The translations under genes and the position numbers were made by a program. Below, piece after piece: positions 25,600 through 33,450 of a stretch of 36,022 nucleotides of DNA (within the stretch, counting starts at the first letter, position 1; each line of letters starts with the position of its first letter). Source of the stretch: Betaproteobacteria bacterium (lineage in GTDB: Bacteria > Pseudomonadota > Gammaproteobacteria > Burkholderiales > Burkholderiaceae_D); contig JANYFL010000014.1 of assembly GCA_025362735.1 (NCBI GenBank), forward strand, positions 1 through 36,022. Reading direction: 5' to 3'. A model generated the notes under the pieces. The model saw only the letters and a program-made list of their open reading frames with translations, searched no databases and was not told the DNA's origin.

Positions 25600-27015
25600 A
25601 TGCGAACGATTTCCATACCGCTTCGCGCCACCGTGTTTTCCCTCGCGGTGGCAACGTTGGGCGGCTGCGCCACATTCTCCCAAGATGGCGGGTTTGACGC
25701 CGTCGGGTCGCTTGCCAAGGAACGTATCGGCAAGGAGGTGAAATGGGTGAAGTCAGACGCCGATGCAATGACTGTCGATGCAACGGTCAAGCAACTGCTG
25801 TCCAAGCCGCTCGCCGTCGATGATGCCGTCACGATCGCCCTGATGAATAACAAGGGATTGCAGGCAAGCTACGCCGAACTGGGCATTGCCGAGGCCGATC
25901 TGGTGCAAGCCGGGCGGCTGCGCAACCCAAGCTTTTCATTCGGGCGTTTGACGCGTGGCGATGAAATTGAATACGAGCGCAAGCTGATGTTACCGATCCT
26001 CGGCCTGCTGACGATGCCGCTCACAACGAAAATCGAGAGCCGGCGATTTGAACAGGTGCAGTTACGCGCTGCCAGCGACGCGGTACGTATTGCCGACGAC
26101 ACACGGCGCGCCTATTTTTCCGCCGTCGCCGCGCAAGAAACCGTGAAATACATGGAGCAGGTCAAAACCGCCGCCGAGGCGGGCGCTGACCTCGCCCGGC
26201 GCATGGCCGCGGTCGGCAACTGGAGCAAGCTGCAACAGGCGCGCGAACAATCATTCTACGCCGATGCCACGGCACAATTGGCGCGCGCCCGTCAGACGCT
26301 GTCCGGTGAACGCGAACGCCTGATTCGCCTGCTCGGGCTGTGGGGTGCCAACACCGAATTCAAGCTACCCGATCGCCTACCCGACCTTCCCAAAGCGCCA
26401 CGCGACATCGCGGATGCGGAAGCGCAAGCCATGCAGAACCGGCTGGACTTGATGATGGCCAAACGGGAACTGGCGGGACTGGCCGACTCGCTCGGCCTGA
26501 CCAGGACCACACGCTTCATCAATGTGCTGGAGGTCGGCTACCAGCGCAACACGTCGAACCAGCAACCGCGCCAGACCGGCTATGAAATCGAATTCCAGAT
26601 CCCGCTATTCGACTGGGGCGGCGCGCGCGTGGCGAAAGCCGAAGCGGTCTACATGCAGTCGGTCAACCGGGCATCGGAAATGGCAATCAATGCCCGCTCC
26701 GAAGTGCGCGAAGCCTACGGCAACTACCGCACTGCTTTTGACCTAGCCAAGCATTACCGAGACGAAATCGTCCCCTTGAAGAAACGTATCTCCGACGAAC
26801 AGCTGCTGCGCTACAACGGCATGTTGGTCAGCGTGTTTGAGCTGATGGCCGATGCACGGGCGCAAGTCACCAGCGTCAACGCATCGATCGAGGCGCTGCG
26901 CGATTACTGGATGGCCGAATCGGCGTTGCAAATGGCGCTCACAGGCCGATCGGCGACAGGCGTTGCGATGGGCGCCGCGAAGAGCGGCGCAACGGCAGAA
27001 CCTGCCGGCCACTGA
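25600..27015 (+). CDS. TolC-family outer-membrane lipoprotein
   Basis: A 471-residue protein with a lipobox (LGGC, Cys23) and the repeated helical pattern of outer-membrane factors: DDAVTIALMNNKGLQASYAE at the first repeat and a second from about residue 270. It resembles the TolC-type protein encoded with copper oxidases in Burkholderiales, and is distinct from czcC and cusC in this window. No adaptor or pump gene is attached, so it may serve a pump elsewhere. It follows AAGGAAAACC. Confidence 0.85.
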   Translation: MRTISIPLRATVFSLAVATLGGCATFSQDGGFDAVGSLAKERIGKEVKWVKSDADAMTVDATVKQLLSKPLAVDDAVTIALMNNKGLQASYAELGIAEADLVQAGRLRNPSFSFGRLTRGDEIEYERKLMLPILGLLTMPLTTKIESRRFEQVQLRAASDAVRIADDTRRAYFSAVAAQETVKYMEQVKTAAEAGADLARRMAAVGNWSKLQQAREQSFYADATAQLARARQTLSGERERLIRLLGLWGANTEFKLPDRLPDLPKAPRDIADAEAQAMQNRLDLMMAKRELAGLADSLGLTRTTRFINVLEVGYQRNTSNQQPRQTGYEIEFQIPLFDWGGARVAKAEAVYMQSVNRASEMAINARSEVREAYGNYRTAFDLAKHYRDEIVPLKKRISDEQLLRYNGMLVSVFELMADARAQVTSVNASIEALRDYWMAESALQMALTGRSATGVAMGAAKSGATAEPAGH

Positions 27016-27037
27016 ACGAACGGAAAAGGACTTCAAT

Positions 27038-28417
27038 ATGGTTTCACGTAGAGATTTTTTCATGGGAGCGAGCGCGGTTGCGCTCGGCGCGGGTGTGGTT
27101 AGCCGTGCCGGCGCCGCCTCGCTGCCCGAAGCGGCCACGATGGACAAGGCTGCCACGCAACCGCCTCTGACGCCGCCCAATGGCCGCCCCTACAATCCGG
27201 TGGTCACGCTCAACGGCTGGACCCTGCCCTGGCGTATGAAAGACGGCGTCAAGGAATTCCACCTGGTCGCAGAACCCGTGGTACGCGAGATCGCCCCCGG
27301 CATGAAAGCGCATCTATGGGGCTACAACGGCCAGTCGCCCGGACCAACGATCGAAGTCGTGGAAGGCGACCGGGTACGGCTGTTCGTCACCAACAAGCTG
27401 CCCGAGCATACGTCGATCCATTGGCATGGACAGCGGCTGCCCAACGGCATGGATGGCGTGACCGGCCTGACTCAGCCCGGCATCCAGCCGGGCAAAACCT
27501 TCGTGTACGAATTCATCGCCAAGCGGCCCGGCACCTTCATGTATCACCCGCACGCCGATGAAATGGTGCAGATGGCGATGGGCATGATGGGTTTCTGGAT
27601 CACGCACCCGAAAGACCCGAGTCTTTACAAGGTCGATCGTGATTTCGTGTTTCTGCTCAACGCCTATGACATTGATCCGGGCAGCTATACGCCCAAGGTC
27701 AACACGATGCTCGACTTCAATCTATGGACGTTTAACAGCCGCGCCTTCCCCGGCATTGACCCGATGGTGTGCCGGCAAGGCGACCACGTGCGCATCCGCT
27801 TCGGCAACCTGACGATGACCAACCATCCGATCCATTTGCATGGCCACGAATTCGAAGTGACCGGCACCGATGGCGGATGGGTACCGAAATCGGCGCGCTG
27901 GCCCGAGGTGACGACCGATGTCGCCGTCGGCCAGATGCGTGCGATCGAGTTCGACGCCACTGACGAGGGCGATTGGGCGTTCCACTGTCACAAGTCGCAT
28001 CACACGATGAATGCAATGGGACACGACGTGCCGACGATGATCGGCGTCGACCAGCACGGCGTGCTCGACAAGATCAACAAGCTGGTGCCCGACTACATGA
28101 TCATGGGCGAAAAAGGCGGCTCGATGGGCGACATGGAAATGCCGCTGCCGGACAACACGCTGCCGATGATGACCGGTCAAGGTCCGTTCGGCGGGATCGA
28201 AATGGGCGGCATGTTCACCACCGTGAAAGTCCGCAAAGGACTCGCCCGCAACAACTACAAGGACCCGGGCTGGTACAAGCACCCAAAGGCATCGGTGGCT
28301 TATGAGTGGACCGGAGGTTCTCTGCCAACGACGCGCGCACCAGCCCAGGCAAGCACGCCCGTGCCCGATGAAAAGGTTTTGAAAGTCAGAAAGGGAGGGC
28401 AACACCATGAGCATTAA
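27038..28417 (+). CDS. Tat-exported multicopper oxidase (CopA-like copper oxidase)
   Basis: A 459-residue multicopper oxidase expected to oxidise Cu(I) to the less toxic Cu(II) in the periplasm. The N-terminus SRRDFFMGASAVAL is a twin-arginine signal. Copper-ligand motifs are HWHG (His128, His130), YHPHADE, HPIHLHGHEF and HCHKSHHTMNAM, the last giving type 1 ligands Cys317, His322 and Met327. A Met-rich stretch (GGSMGDMEMPLPDNTLPMM) lies near the C-terminus. The start at 27038 follows AAAAGGA; the longer open frame upstream lacks the Tat signal at its beginning. The 3' end overlaps the next gene by 11 bases. Confidence 0.93.
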   Translation: MVSRRDFFMGASAVALGAGVVSRAGAASLPEAATMDKAATQPPLTPPNGRPYNPVVTLNGWTLPWRMKDGVKEFHLVAEPVVREIAPGMKAHLWGYNGQSPGPTIEVVEGDRVRLFVTNKLPEHTSIHWHGQRLPNGMDGVTGLTQPGIQPGKTFVYEFIAKRPGTFMYHPHADEMVQMAMGMMGFWITHPKDPSLYKVDRDFVFLLNAYDIDPGSYTPKVNTMLDFNLWTFNSRAFPGIDPMVCRQGDHVRIRFGNLTMTNHPIHLHGHEFEVTGTDGGWVPKSARWPEVTTDVAVGQMRAIEFDATDEGDWAFHCHKSHHTMNAMGHDVPTMIGVDQHGVLDKINKLVPDYMIMGEKGGSMGDMEMPLPDNTLPMMTGQGPFGGIEMGGMFTTVKVRKGLARNNYKDPGWYKHPKASVAYEWTGGSLPTTRAPAQASTPVPDEKVLKVRKGGQHHEH

Positions 28418-28964
28418 CAAGTTATCCGCGGTAATCGTCACTGCCGCCACTTTTTTCGTCGGCACGGCATGGGCAAACGATCAGCCGCAGCCCAGTTCTT
28501 ATGCGGGGGAACAACAACGCGCCATCAAGGCGCTCTCGGCACAGGAAGCGGCCGATATGGAAGCCGGTCGCGGGATGGGCTTATCGAAGGTCGCCGAACT
28601 CAACCATTATCCAGGGCCGAATCATGTGCTGGAGTTGGCCAAGCCGCTCAAGCTGAGTGACGCGCAGATTGAGCAAGCCAGGCAACTGCAATCGGTCATG
28701 AAGCAGGATGCGCAACGCGTGGGGAAACAAATTCTTGCCAAGGAAGCCGCGCTGGAAACACTCTTCGCTACGCACCGTGCCGATGACGCGCAAGTCCGCC
28801 TGCTGATTGTCGAGCTTGGACGGCTGCAGGGCGAACTGCGCTTCGTGCACGTCAACGCGCACCTGGCAGCCACACATCTTCTGTCGAACGAACAAATCGC
28901 TGCCTATGACCAGCTTCGCGGTTACACCGATGGCACCGCTTCCGCTCACCCTCACCACCATTGA
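28407..28964 (+). CDS. Spy/CpxP-like periplasmic protein
   Basis: A 185-residue protein with a signal peptide (LSAVIVTAATFFVGTAWA) and a helical mature part: KLSDAQIEQARQLQSVMKQD, LAKEAALETLF and HLLSNEQIAAYDQLRGY, ending HPHHH. The paired helices and the L-T/S-x-x-Q-I pattern match the Spy/CpxP/CnrX group of periplasmic chaperones and metal sensors. It starts inside the oxidase gene behind GGGAGGG, so it is co-translated. Confidence 0.75.
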   Translation: MSINKLSAVIVTAATFFVGTAWANDQPQPSSYAGEQQRAIKALSAQEAADMEAGRGMGLSKVAELNHYPGPNHVLELAKPLKLSDAQIEQARQLQSVMKQDAQRVGKQILAKEAALETLFATHRADDAQVRLLIVELGRLQGELRFVHVNAHLAATHLLSNEQIAAYDQLRGYTDGTASAHPHHH

Positions 28965-28977
28965 TATGGAGATCAAC

Positions 28978-29457
28978 ATGAAACAATTTATTCCCATTGC
29001 CATTTTCGCGCTCGCGACTGCTGCCGGGACTGCCTTCGCACATGGCGACGAAGACCATCACGCCGGCAAGCAAAAAGACAATGCGGCAGCGCTGGGCAAA
29101 CCCGGCAATCCGGCCAAGGTGTCACGCACCATCGAAGTGGATATGAACGACAACATGCGGTTCACACCCGCAAACATCGCCGTTAAGCGCGGTGAAACGA
29201 TCAAGTTCGTCGTGAAGAACAGCGGCAAGTTGAAACATGAAATGGTACTCGGCAGCATCAAGGAATTGAAAGAACATGCCGAGCTGATGCGCAAGTTCCC
29301 CGAAATGGAACATGACGATCCGAATCAGGTCGCGGTCGATCCCGGCAAGACCGGTGCAATGGTTTGGCAATTCACCAGAACCGGCACGTTTGAATTCGCC
29401 TGCCTGCAACCGGGCCATTTCGAGGCCGGCATGGTCGGCAAGGTCGCCGTTAAATAG
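28978..29457 (+). CDS. Cupredoxin-like periplasmic copper protein
   Basis: A 159-residue blue-copper fold with a signal peptide (IPIAIFALATAAGTAFA). The type 1 copper ligands are all in place: His87 (LKHEMVL) and Cys142, His147 and Met152 in CLQPGHFEAGM. A His-rich start of the mature chain (HGDEDHHAG) may bind further metal. The protein lies between the Spy-like gene and cusF, and may carry electrons or copper for the oxidase. Confidence 0.88.
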   Translation: MKQFIPIAIFALATAAGTAFAHGDEDHHAGKQKDNAAALGKPGNPAKVSRTIEVDMNDNMRFTPANIAVKRGETIKFVVKNSGKLKHEMVLGSIKELKEHAELMRKFPEMEHDDPNQVAVDPGKTGAMVWQFTRTGTFEFACLQPGHFEAGMVGKVAVK

Positions 29458-29492
29458 CTCCCCCTTGTAATACACCTTTGAAAGGAATTTCC

Positions 29493-29840
29493 ATGAAACT
29501 CGCTTCCACTCTTTTTGCAGCACTCGCTCTTTCCACCGGCCTTTCGCTCCATGCCATAGCTGCCGATGACATGGCCAAGCTTGGCGCGATGGGTGAAATG
29601 AAATCCGATGCGGCCACATCGATGACCACCGGCGAAGTGAAAAAAATCGACAAGGATGCCGGAAAGATCACCATCAAGCACGGCCCGCTGGCCAATCTCG
29701 ATATGCCGCCGATGACGATGGTATTTCGGGTCAAGGATCCGGCCATGCTGGATCAGGTCAAAGTGGGCGACAAGATCGGCTTCATTGCGGAAAAGCTCAA
29801 TGGCGCACTGACTGTCACGAAACTTGAAACGGTAAAGTAA
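29493..29840 (+). CDS. cusF: CusF-type periplasmic Cu(I)/Ag(I) chaperone, Trp replaced by Met
   Basis: A 115-residue protein with a signal peptide, then a Met-rich N-terminus and one OB-fold CusF domain. The metal site reads IKHGPLANLDMPPMTMVFRV: His63, Met74 and Met76 align with His36, Met47 and Met49 of E. coli CusF. The Trp44 position is Met71. The start at 29493 has AAAGGA; the TTG at 29478 is rejected. This is a free chaperone, in addition to the CusF domain fused to CusB, which keeps its Trp. Confidence 0.9.
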   Translation: MKLASTLFAALALSTGLSLHAIAADDMAKLGAMGEMKSDAATSMTTGEVKKIDKDAGKITIKHGPLANLDMPPMTMVFRVKDPAMLDQVKVGDKIGFIAEKLNGALTVTKLETVK

Positions 29841-29847
29841 TGTCATC

Positions 29848-29877
29848 GCGCATCCGCTGCCATGCCATCGGATGCGC
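29848..29877. terminator. Hairpin between convergent cusF and merR-like genes
   Basis: GCGCATCCG (29848-29856) pairs perfectly with CGGATGCGC (29869-29877) across a 12-base loop. It starts eight bases after the cusF stop and 67 bases before the end of the convergent regulator gene, a position fit for a bidirectional terminator, though no T-run follows. Confidence 0.5.
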
Positions 29878-29944
29878 CAACCATTTCCTAATTGACTCGG
29901 CTGACGGCGTCAAAGACTCCGCATTTCCACCAAAAATTGGGATA

Positions 29945-30370
29945 TCAGGCATGGCAGGACGCTTCGGCTTGATCGCCGGCTAATGCGGCAATAATCGGGC
30001 AAGACTTGGCGCGTCCGGTTGCCTCGCATTCATGGATCAAATGCGCAAGCACCGTTTCCATCCGCTGCAAATCGGCAATCTTGCTGCGAATTTGGTCCAA
30101 CCGATCATTTACCACCTTACGAATGGATTTGCGATCCAAGCCATCTTCAAGTCGCAACAGAGCCGAAATTTCCTCCAGAGAAAATCCCAAATCCTGTGCA
30201 CGCTTGATGAATCGTATCCGGTCAACGAGTCCAAGCGGATAGTGTCGAAATGTCGTTTCCTGCGAATCGGGTATGGGTAACAAGTTGCGCCGCTGGTAAT
30301 AGCGAATGGTTTCGATACCGACATCCGCCGCCCGTGCCAGACGGCCTATGGTCAATCCGGATTCTTTCAT
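29945..30370 (-). CDS. MerR-family regulator of the copper ATPase, unusual metal site
   Basis: A 141-residue MerR-type activator. The winged helix (LTIGRLARAADVGIETIRYY) and dimer helix are intact. ECEATGRAKSCPII holds Cys115 and Cys124 with the spacing of MerR (Cys117/Cys126), one residue longer than CueR (Cys112/Cys120). At the position of the third MerR ligand, Cys82, this protein has Arg80 in EDGLDRKS. A fourth Cys is near the end (Cys139). The start at 30370 is chosen because the upstream part overlaps the operator. It is divergent from the Cu ATPase and likely controls it. Confidence 0.82.
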   Translation of the reverse strand: MKESGLTIGRLARAADVGIETIRYYQRRNLLPIPDSQETTFRHYPLGLVDRIRFIKRAQDLGFSLEEISALLRLEDGLDRKSIRKVVNDRLDQIRSKIADLQRMETVLAHLIHECEATGRAKSCPIIAALAGDQAEASCHA

Positions 30371-30392
30371 TTCCGATATCCTCAAAAAAAAC

Positions 30393-30424
30393 TTGACTCC
30401 GTTGTTGGGTACAGAGTTTATGAT
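30393..30424 (+). promoter_or_regulatory. MerR-type operator/promoter of the Cu ATPase gene
   Basis: The -35 box TTGACT (30393-30398) and -10 candidates TTATGA (30418-30423, spacer 19) or TATGAT (30419-30424, spacer 20) show the long MerR spacing. A near-perfect dyad ACTCCGT (30396-30402) and ACAGAGT (30411-30417) lies between. It sits between the divergent regulator and the ATPase, and shares the GTACAGAG half-site with the region at 24496. Confidence 0.78.
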
Positions 30425-30465
30425 AAGTGTATAGCCTTGCCAAATCAAGCATCAAGGAGTCAGCA

Positions 30466-32898
30466 ATGAATCACAATACACCGAACGAACACCATCATTC
30501 GTCCCGCCCAACTGCGCATCCTGATGGCGCACATGGTGGATCGTGCTGTGCACACGGCGCTGCCACCGATCCCGTCATATCGGACAAGTCGCATATCGAT
30601 CCGGTCTGCGGAATGAAGGTTGCCGCCAATCCCGAAAAATCGGTCGAACACGAGGGACAGGCTTTTTATTTCTGCAGCCAAGGGTGCGTTACCAAGTTCC
30701 GCGCCGATCCCAGCCGCTATCTGCACCAGCCTGCCGCAACCGGGACAACGACCGTTAAGGCGCCGCCGGCCAACGCCCCGCAAGACGCGATCTATACCTG
30801 CCCTATGCATCCCGAAGTGCGGCAAATCGGTCCCGGCACCTGCCCGATCTGCGGCATGGCGCTGGAACCGCTCTTGGCCACGGCCGAAGAAGATACGTCC
30901 GAACTGGACGACATGACACGCCGGTTCCAGACCGGCGTCGCGCTGACGCTGCCCTTGTTGATCCTCACGATGAGCGAATTCATCCCTGGACTCGACTTGC
31001 CGCATCGCATCGGCCTGAACGCTGCCAACTGGCTGCAGGCGTTGCTCGCAACGCCGGTCGTGCTCTGGGGCGGCAGGCCGTTCTTCCAACGGGCATGGAC
31101 ATCGTTCAAGAGCCCGAACCTCAATATGTTCAGCTTGATTGGTCTCGGTGTTGCAGCGGCCTACCTGTTCAGCGTCGTGGCCCTGCTTTTCCCTGCCGCG
31201 CTGCCGGCCGCCTTCAAGGCAGGCGGCATGGTGCCGCTTTATTTCGAAGCTGCTGCGGTCATCGTCACGCTGGTGCTGCTCGGGCAAGTGCTGGAATTGC
31301 GCGCCCGATCGCAAACCAACAGCGCGATCAAATCGCTGCTGGGGCTGGCGCCGAATACCGCCATCAGAGTGAATGCCGACGGCAGCGAGGAGGAAGTCCA
31401 TCTCAACGAGGTCCATCCCGGCGATGTGCTGCGGGTGAAACCGGGAGGCAAGATTCCGGTGGATGGCGCGGTCCTTGAAGGCCGCTCCAACGTCGACGAA
31501 TCGATGATTACCGGCGAACCGATTCCGGTGGAAAAGCATCCGGGCAGCAAGGCGACCGCCGGCACCGTGAACCAGACCGGTTCCTTCTTGCTGCGTGCCG
31601 AAAAGGTGGGCGCGGACACCCTGCTGTCGCAGATCGTTCAAATGGTCAACGAAGCCAGCCGGTCGCGCGCGCCGATCCAGAAGCTGGCCGACCGGGCGTC
31701 GGGATGGTTCGTACCCGGCGTGGTCCTGATTGCTGTCATCGCGTTCGCCGTCTGGGCATTTGCCGGCCCAAGCCCTGCGCTTGCCAATGCCTTGGTCGCC
31801 GCCGTGTCGGTGCTGATCATCGCCTGCCCGTGTGCATTGGGATTGGCAACGCCAATTTCGATCATGGTCGGTATCGGGCGCGGCGCGAAAGAAGGCGTGC
31901 TGATCAAGGATGCCGAAGCGCTGGAGCTGATGGAAAAGGTCGATACGCTGGTGGTCGACAAGACCGGTACGTTAACCGAGGGCGCACCCAGGGTGCAGCG
32001 CGTAATAGCCGCTGCCGGCTACGATGAAACCGCTGTGCTTGCGCATGCGGCAGCGCTCGAAAAGATGAGCGAACATCCGCTCGCCCAAGCCATTGTCACC
32101 TACGCACTCGAAAAAAATGCGACCTTGGCCCCCGTCGACCGCTTCGAATCGATCACCGGCAAGGGTGTGCAAGGCGCCATTGCCGGCAAACCGGCCGTCT
32201 TGGGCAATGCCAGCATGATGCAAGATGCGGGCGTTGATGTCCTTCCACTTGAAGCCGAAACGCAGCGCCTGCGCGAATTGGGACAGACGGTGATGTTTGT
32301 CGGTATCGACAACAAATTGGCGGGTCTGATCAGCGTGGCCGACCCGATCAAGGCGACCACTGCCGAAGCGATCAGGCAATTGCGCGAATCGGGTGTACTG
32401 CATATTGTCGTACTGACCGGCGACAATGCCGTCACGGCTTCCGCGGTAGCCCAGCAATTAGGGTTAGACGAGGTGAAAGCTGAAGTGCTGCCGGAGGATA
32501 AATATCGCCATGTCCAGGAATTGCAAAAGCAAGGCCGCATCGTCGCCATGGCGGGCGACGGCGTGAACGATGCACCGGCACTCGCGCAGGCGAACGTCGG
32601 CATCGCGATGGGCACCGGCACCGATATCGCCATGAGCAGCGCACGCATCGTCCTGGTCAAGGGTGATTTGCGCGGCATCGCCAAGGCACGCTTGCTCAGC
32701 CGGCATACGATGAAGAACATTCGGCAAAACCTGTTCTTTGCATTCGTCTACAACTTCTTAGGCGTGCCGATCGCCGCCGGCGTGCTGTATCCGTGGTTCG
32801 GTGTGCTGCTCAGCCCGATGCTCGCGAGCGCGGCGATGAGCCTGAGTTCGGTTTCGGTGATCGGGAATGCACTGCGCTTGCGCCGGACGGCGCTTTGA
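30466..32898 (+). CDS. Cu(I)-exporting P1B-type ATPase with YHS domain
   Basis: An 810-residue copper pump. The start is ATG 30466 behind AAGGAG. Instead of a standard HMA domain, the N-terminus has a His-rich lead ([18 protein letters not shown]), a YHS domain (DPVCGM, residues 45-50) and a heavy-metal-binding motif (YTCPMHPEV from residue 110, then CPICGM). The core has CPC (Cys454-Pro-Cys456), Asp498 in DKTGT, an SEHPLAQ nucleotide loop, GDGVND, YNFLGVP and MSLSS, the set seen in Cu(I)/Ag(I) exporters. Resembles CopF-type pumps. It moves Cu(I) into the periplasm for Cus and oxidase handling. Confidence 0.93.
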   Translation: MNHNTPNEHHHSSRPTAHPDGAHGGSCCAHGAATDPVISDKSHIDPVCGMKVAANPEKSVEHEGQAFYFCSQGCVTKFRADPSRYLHQPAATGTTTVKAPPANAPQDAIYTCPMHPEVRQIGPGTCPICGMALEPLLATAEEDTSELDDMTRRFQTGVALTLPLLILTMSEFIPGLDLPHRIGLNAANWLQALLATPVVLWGGRPFFQRAWTSFKSPNLNMFSLIGLGVAAAYLFSVVALLFPAALPAAFKAGGMVPLYFEAAAVIVTLVLLGQVLELRARSQTNSAIKSLLGLAPNTAIRVNADGSEEEVHLNEVHPGDVLRVKPGGKIPVDGAVLEGRSNVDESMITGEPIPVEKHPGSKATAGTVNQTGSFLLRAEKVGADTLLSQIVQMVNEASRSRAPIQKLADRASGWFVPGVVLIAVIAFAVWAFAGPSPALANALVAAVSVLIIACPCALGLATPISIMVGIGRGAKEGVLIKDAEALELMEKVDTLVVDKTGTLTEGAPRVQRVIAAAGYDETAVLAHAAALEKMSEHPLAQAIVTYALEKNATLAPVDRFESITGKGVQGAIAGKPAVLGNASMMQDAGVDVLPLEAETQRLRELGQTVMFVGIDNKLAGLISVADPIKATTAEAIRQLRESGVLHIVVLTGDNAVTASAVAQQLGLDEVKAEVLPEDKYRHVQELQKQGRIVAMAGDGVNDAPALAQANVGIAMGTGTDIAMSSARIVLVKGDLRGIAKARLLSRHTMKNIRQNLFFAFVYNFLGVPIAAGVLYPWFGVLLSPMLASAAMSLSSVSVIGNALRLRRTAL

Positions 32899-32909
32899 TG
32901 ACGGTATTT

Positions 32910-32955
32910 CGGACCGGCTAAGGCAACGGCCGATGTTTAAGCCGAAACCGGTCCG
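32910..32955 (+). terminator. Possible terminator hairpin after the Cu ATPase
   Basis: CGGACCGG (32910-32917) and CCGGTCCG (32948-32955) can pair across 30 bases, with an inner CGGC/GCCG stem in the loop. AT-rich CTAATAATAATTT follows. It lies 12 bases after the stop. The long loop makes this a weak call. Confidence 0.35.
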
Positions 32956-32974
32956 CTAATAATAATTTGCTATC

Positions 32975-33247
32975 TCATTCGTGATGCCTGAGATGTGGCC
33001 GACATTCTTTTCTAAAACCGCATTTCCGGCATAGCCCTGGCGATTTTGCATACATCGGCTCTACCGTTCCAGCAAGGATGGCCTCTCTGCGCCTGGCAAT
33101 TGCTATCAGCTCTGTCTTTTTCAGCGGATGACGATTGCATTGCTGCAGCAACAAGCGTTGCGTCAAAAGCTGCGGCGAGCGCGGGTTCCTCTGTGGAAAT
33201 GCCACGCGATAGCCTTCGCGATTCATGCCAACGGCGGAAATGACCAT
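32975..33247 (-). CDS. Orphan basic protein with Cys cluster near the right cargo edge
   Basis: A 90-residue frame from ATG 33247, backed by a good ribosome site (GAGGAG seven bases upstream). It begins MVISAVGMNREGYRVAFPQR and is basic throughout (KKTELIAIARRREAILAG). It ends with a zinc-knuckle-like LCRKCGFRKEC and PHLRHHE. I recognise no family. It may be the remnant of a mobile-element gene at the right cargo junction, a nucleic-acid-binding protein, or chance. The ribosome site and even composition are the reasons for listing it. Confidence 0.4.
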   Translation of the reverse strand: MVISAVGMNREGYRVAFPQRNPRSPQLLTQRLLLQQCNRHPLKKTELIAIARRREAILAGTVEPMYAKSPGLCRKCGFRKECRPHLRHHE

Positions 33248-33450
33248 CGTCGCACTCCTCACTTAGCCGACCTGCGCCGGAGCGGGTTTTCCCATATTCG
33301 CCGCGCCCCCAAACTGGTGATGTCTAACGCGGTGCCTAATCGGCACTGCTTCGAGTCTTGTTGATAGGCCGATCCTGATGCGCAGGTATCGCGCCGACGG
33401 CACATCGAAAAATGGACTGAACCGAGTCATCCACATGGGGGGAATGCGGC

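Noticed and set aside
30460..31641. 393-codon minus-strand frame opposite the Cu ATPase
   Set aside because: Complete overlap with conserved P-type ATPase motifs; composition is that of a shadow frame.
33248..33450. Insertion-sequence ends or direct repeats at the right cargo junction
   Set aside because: No inverted repeats, transposase or copy of the left junction sequence was recognisable by eye.
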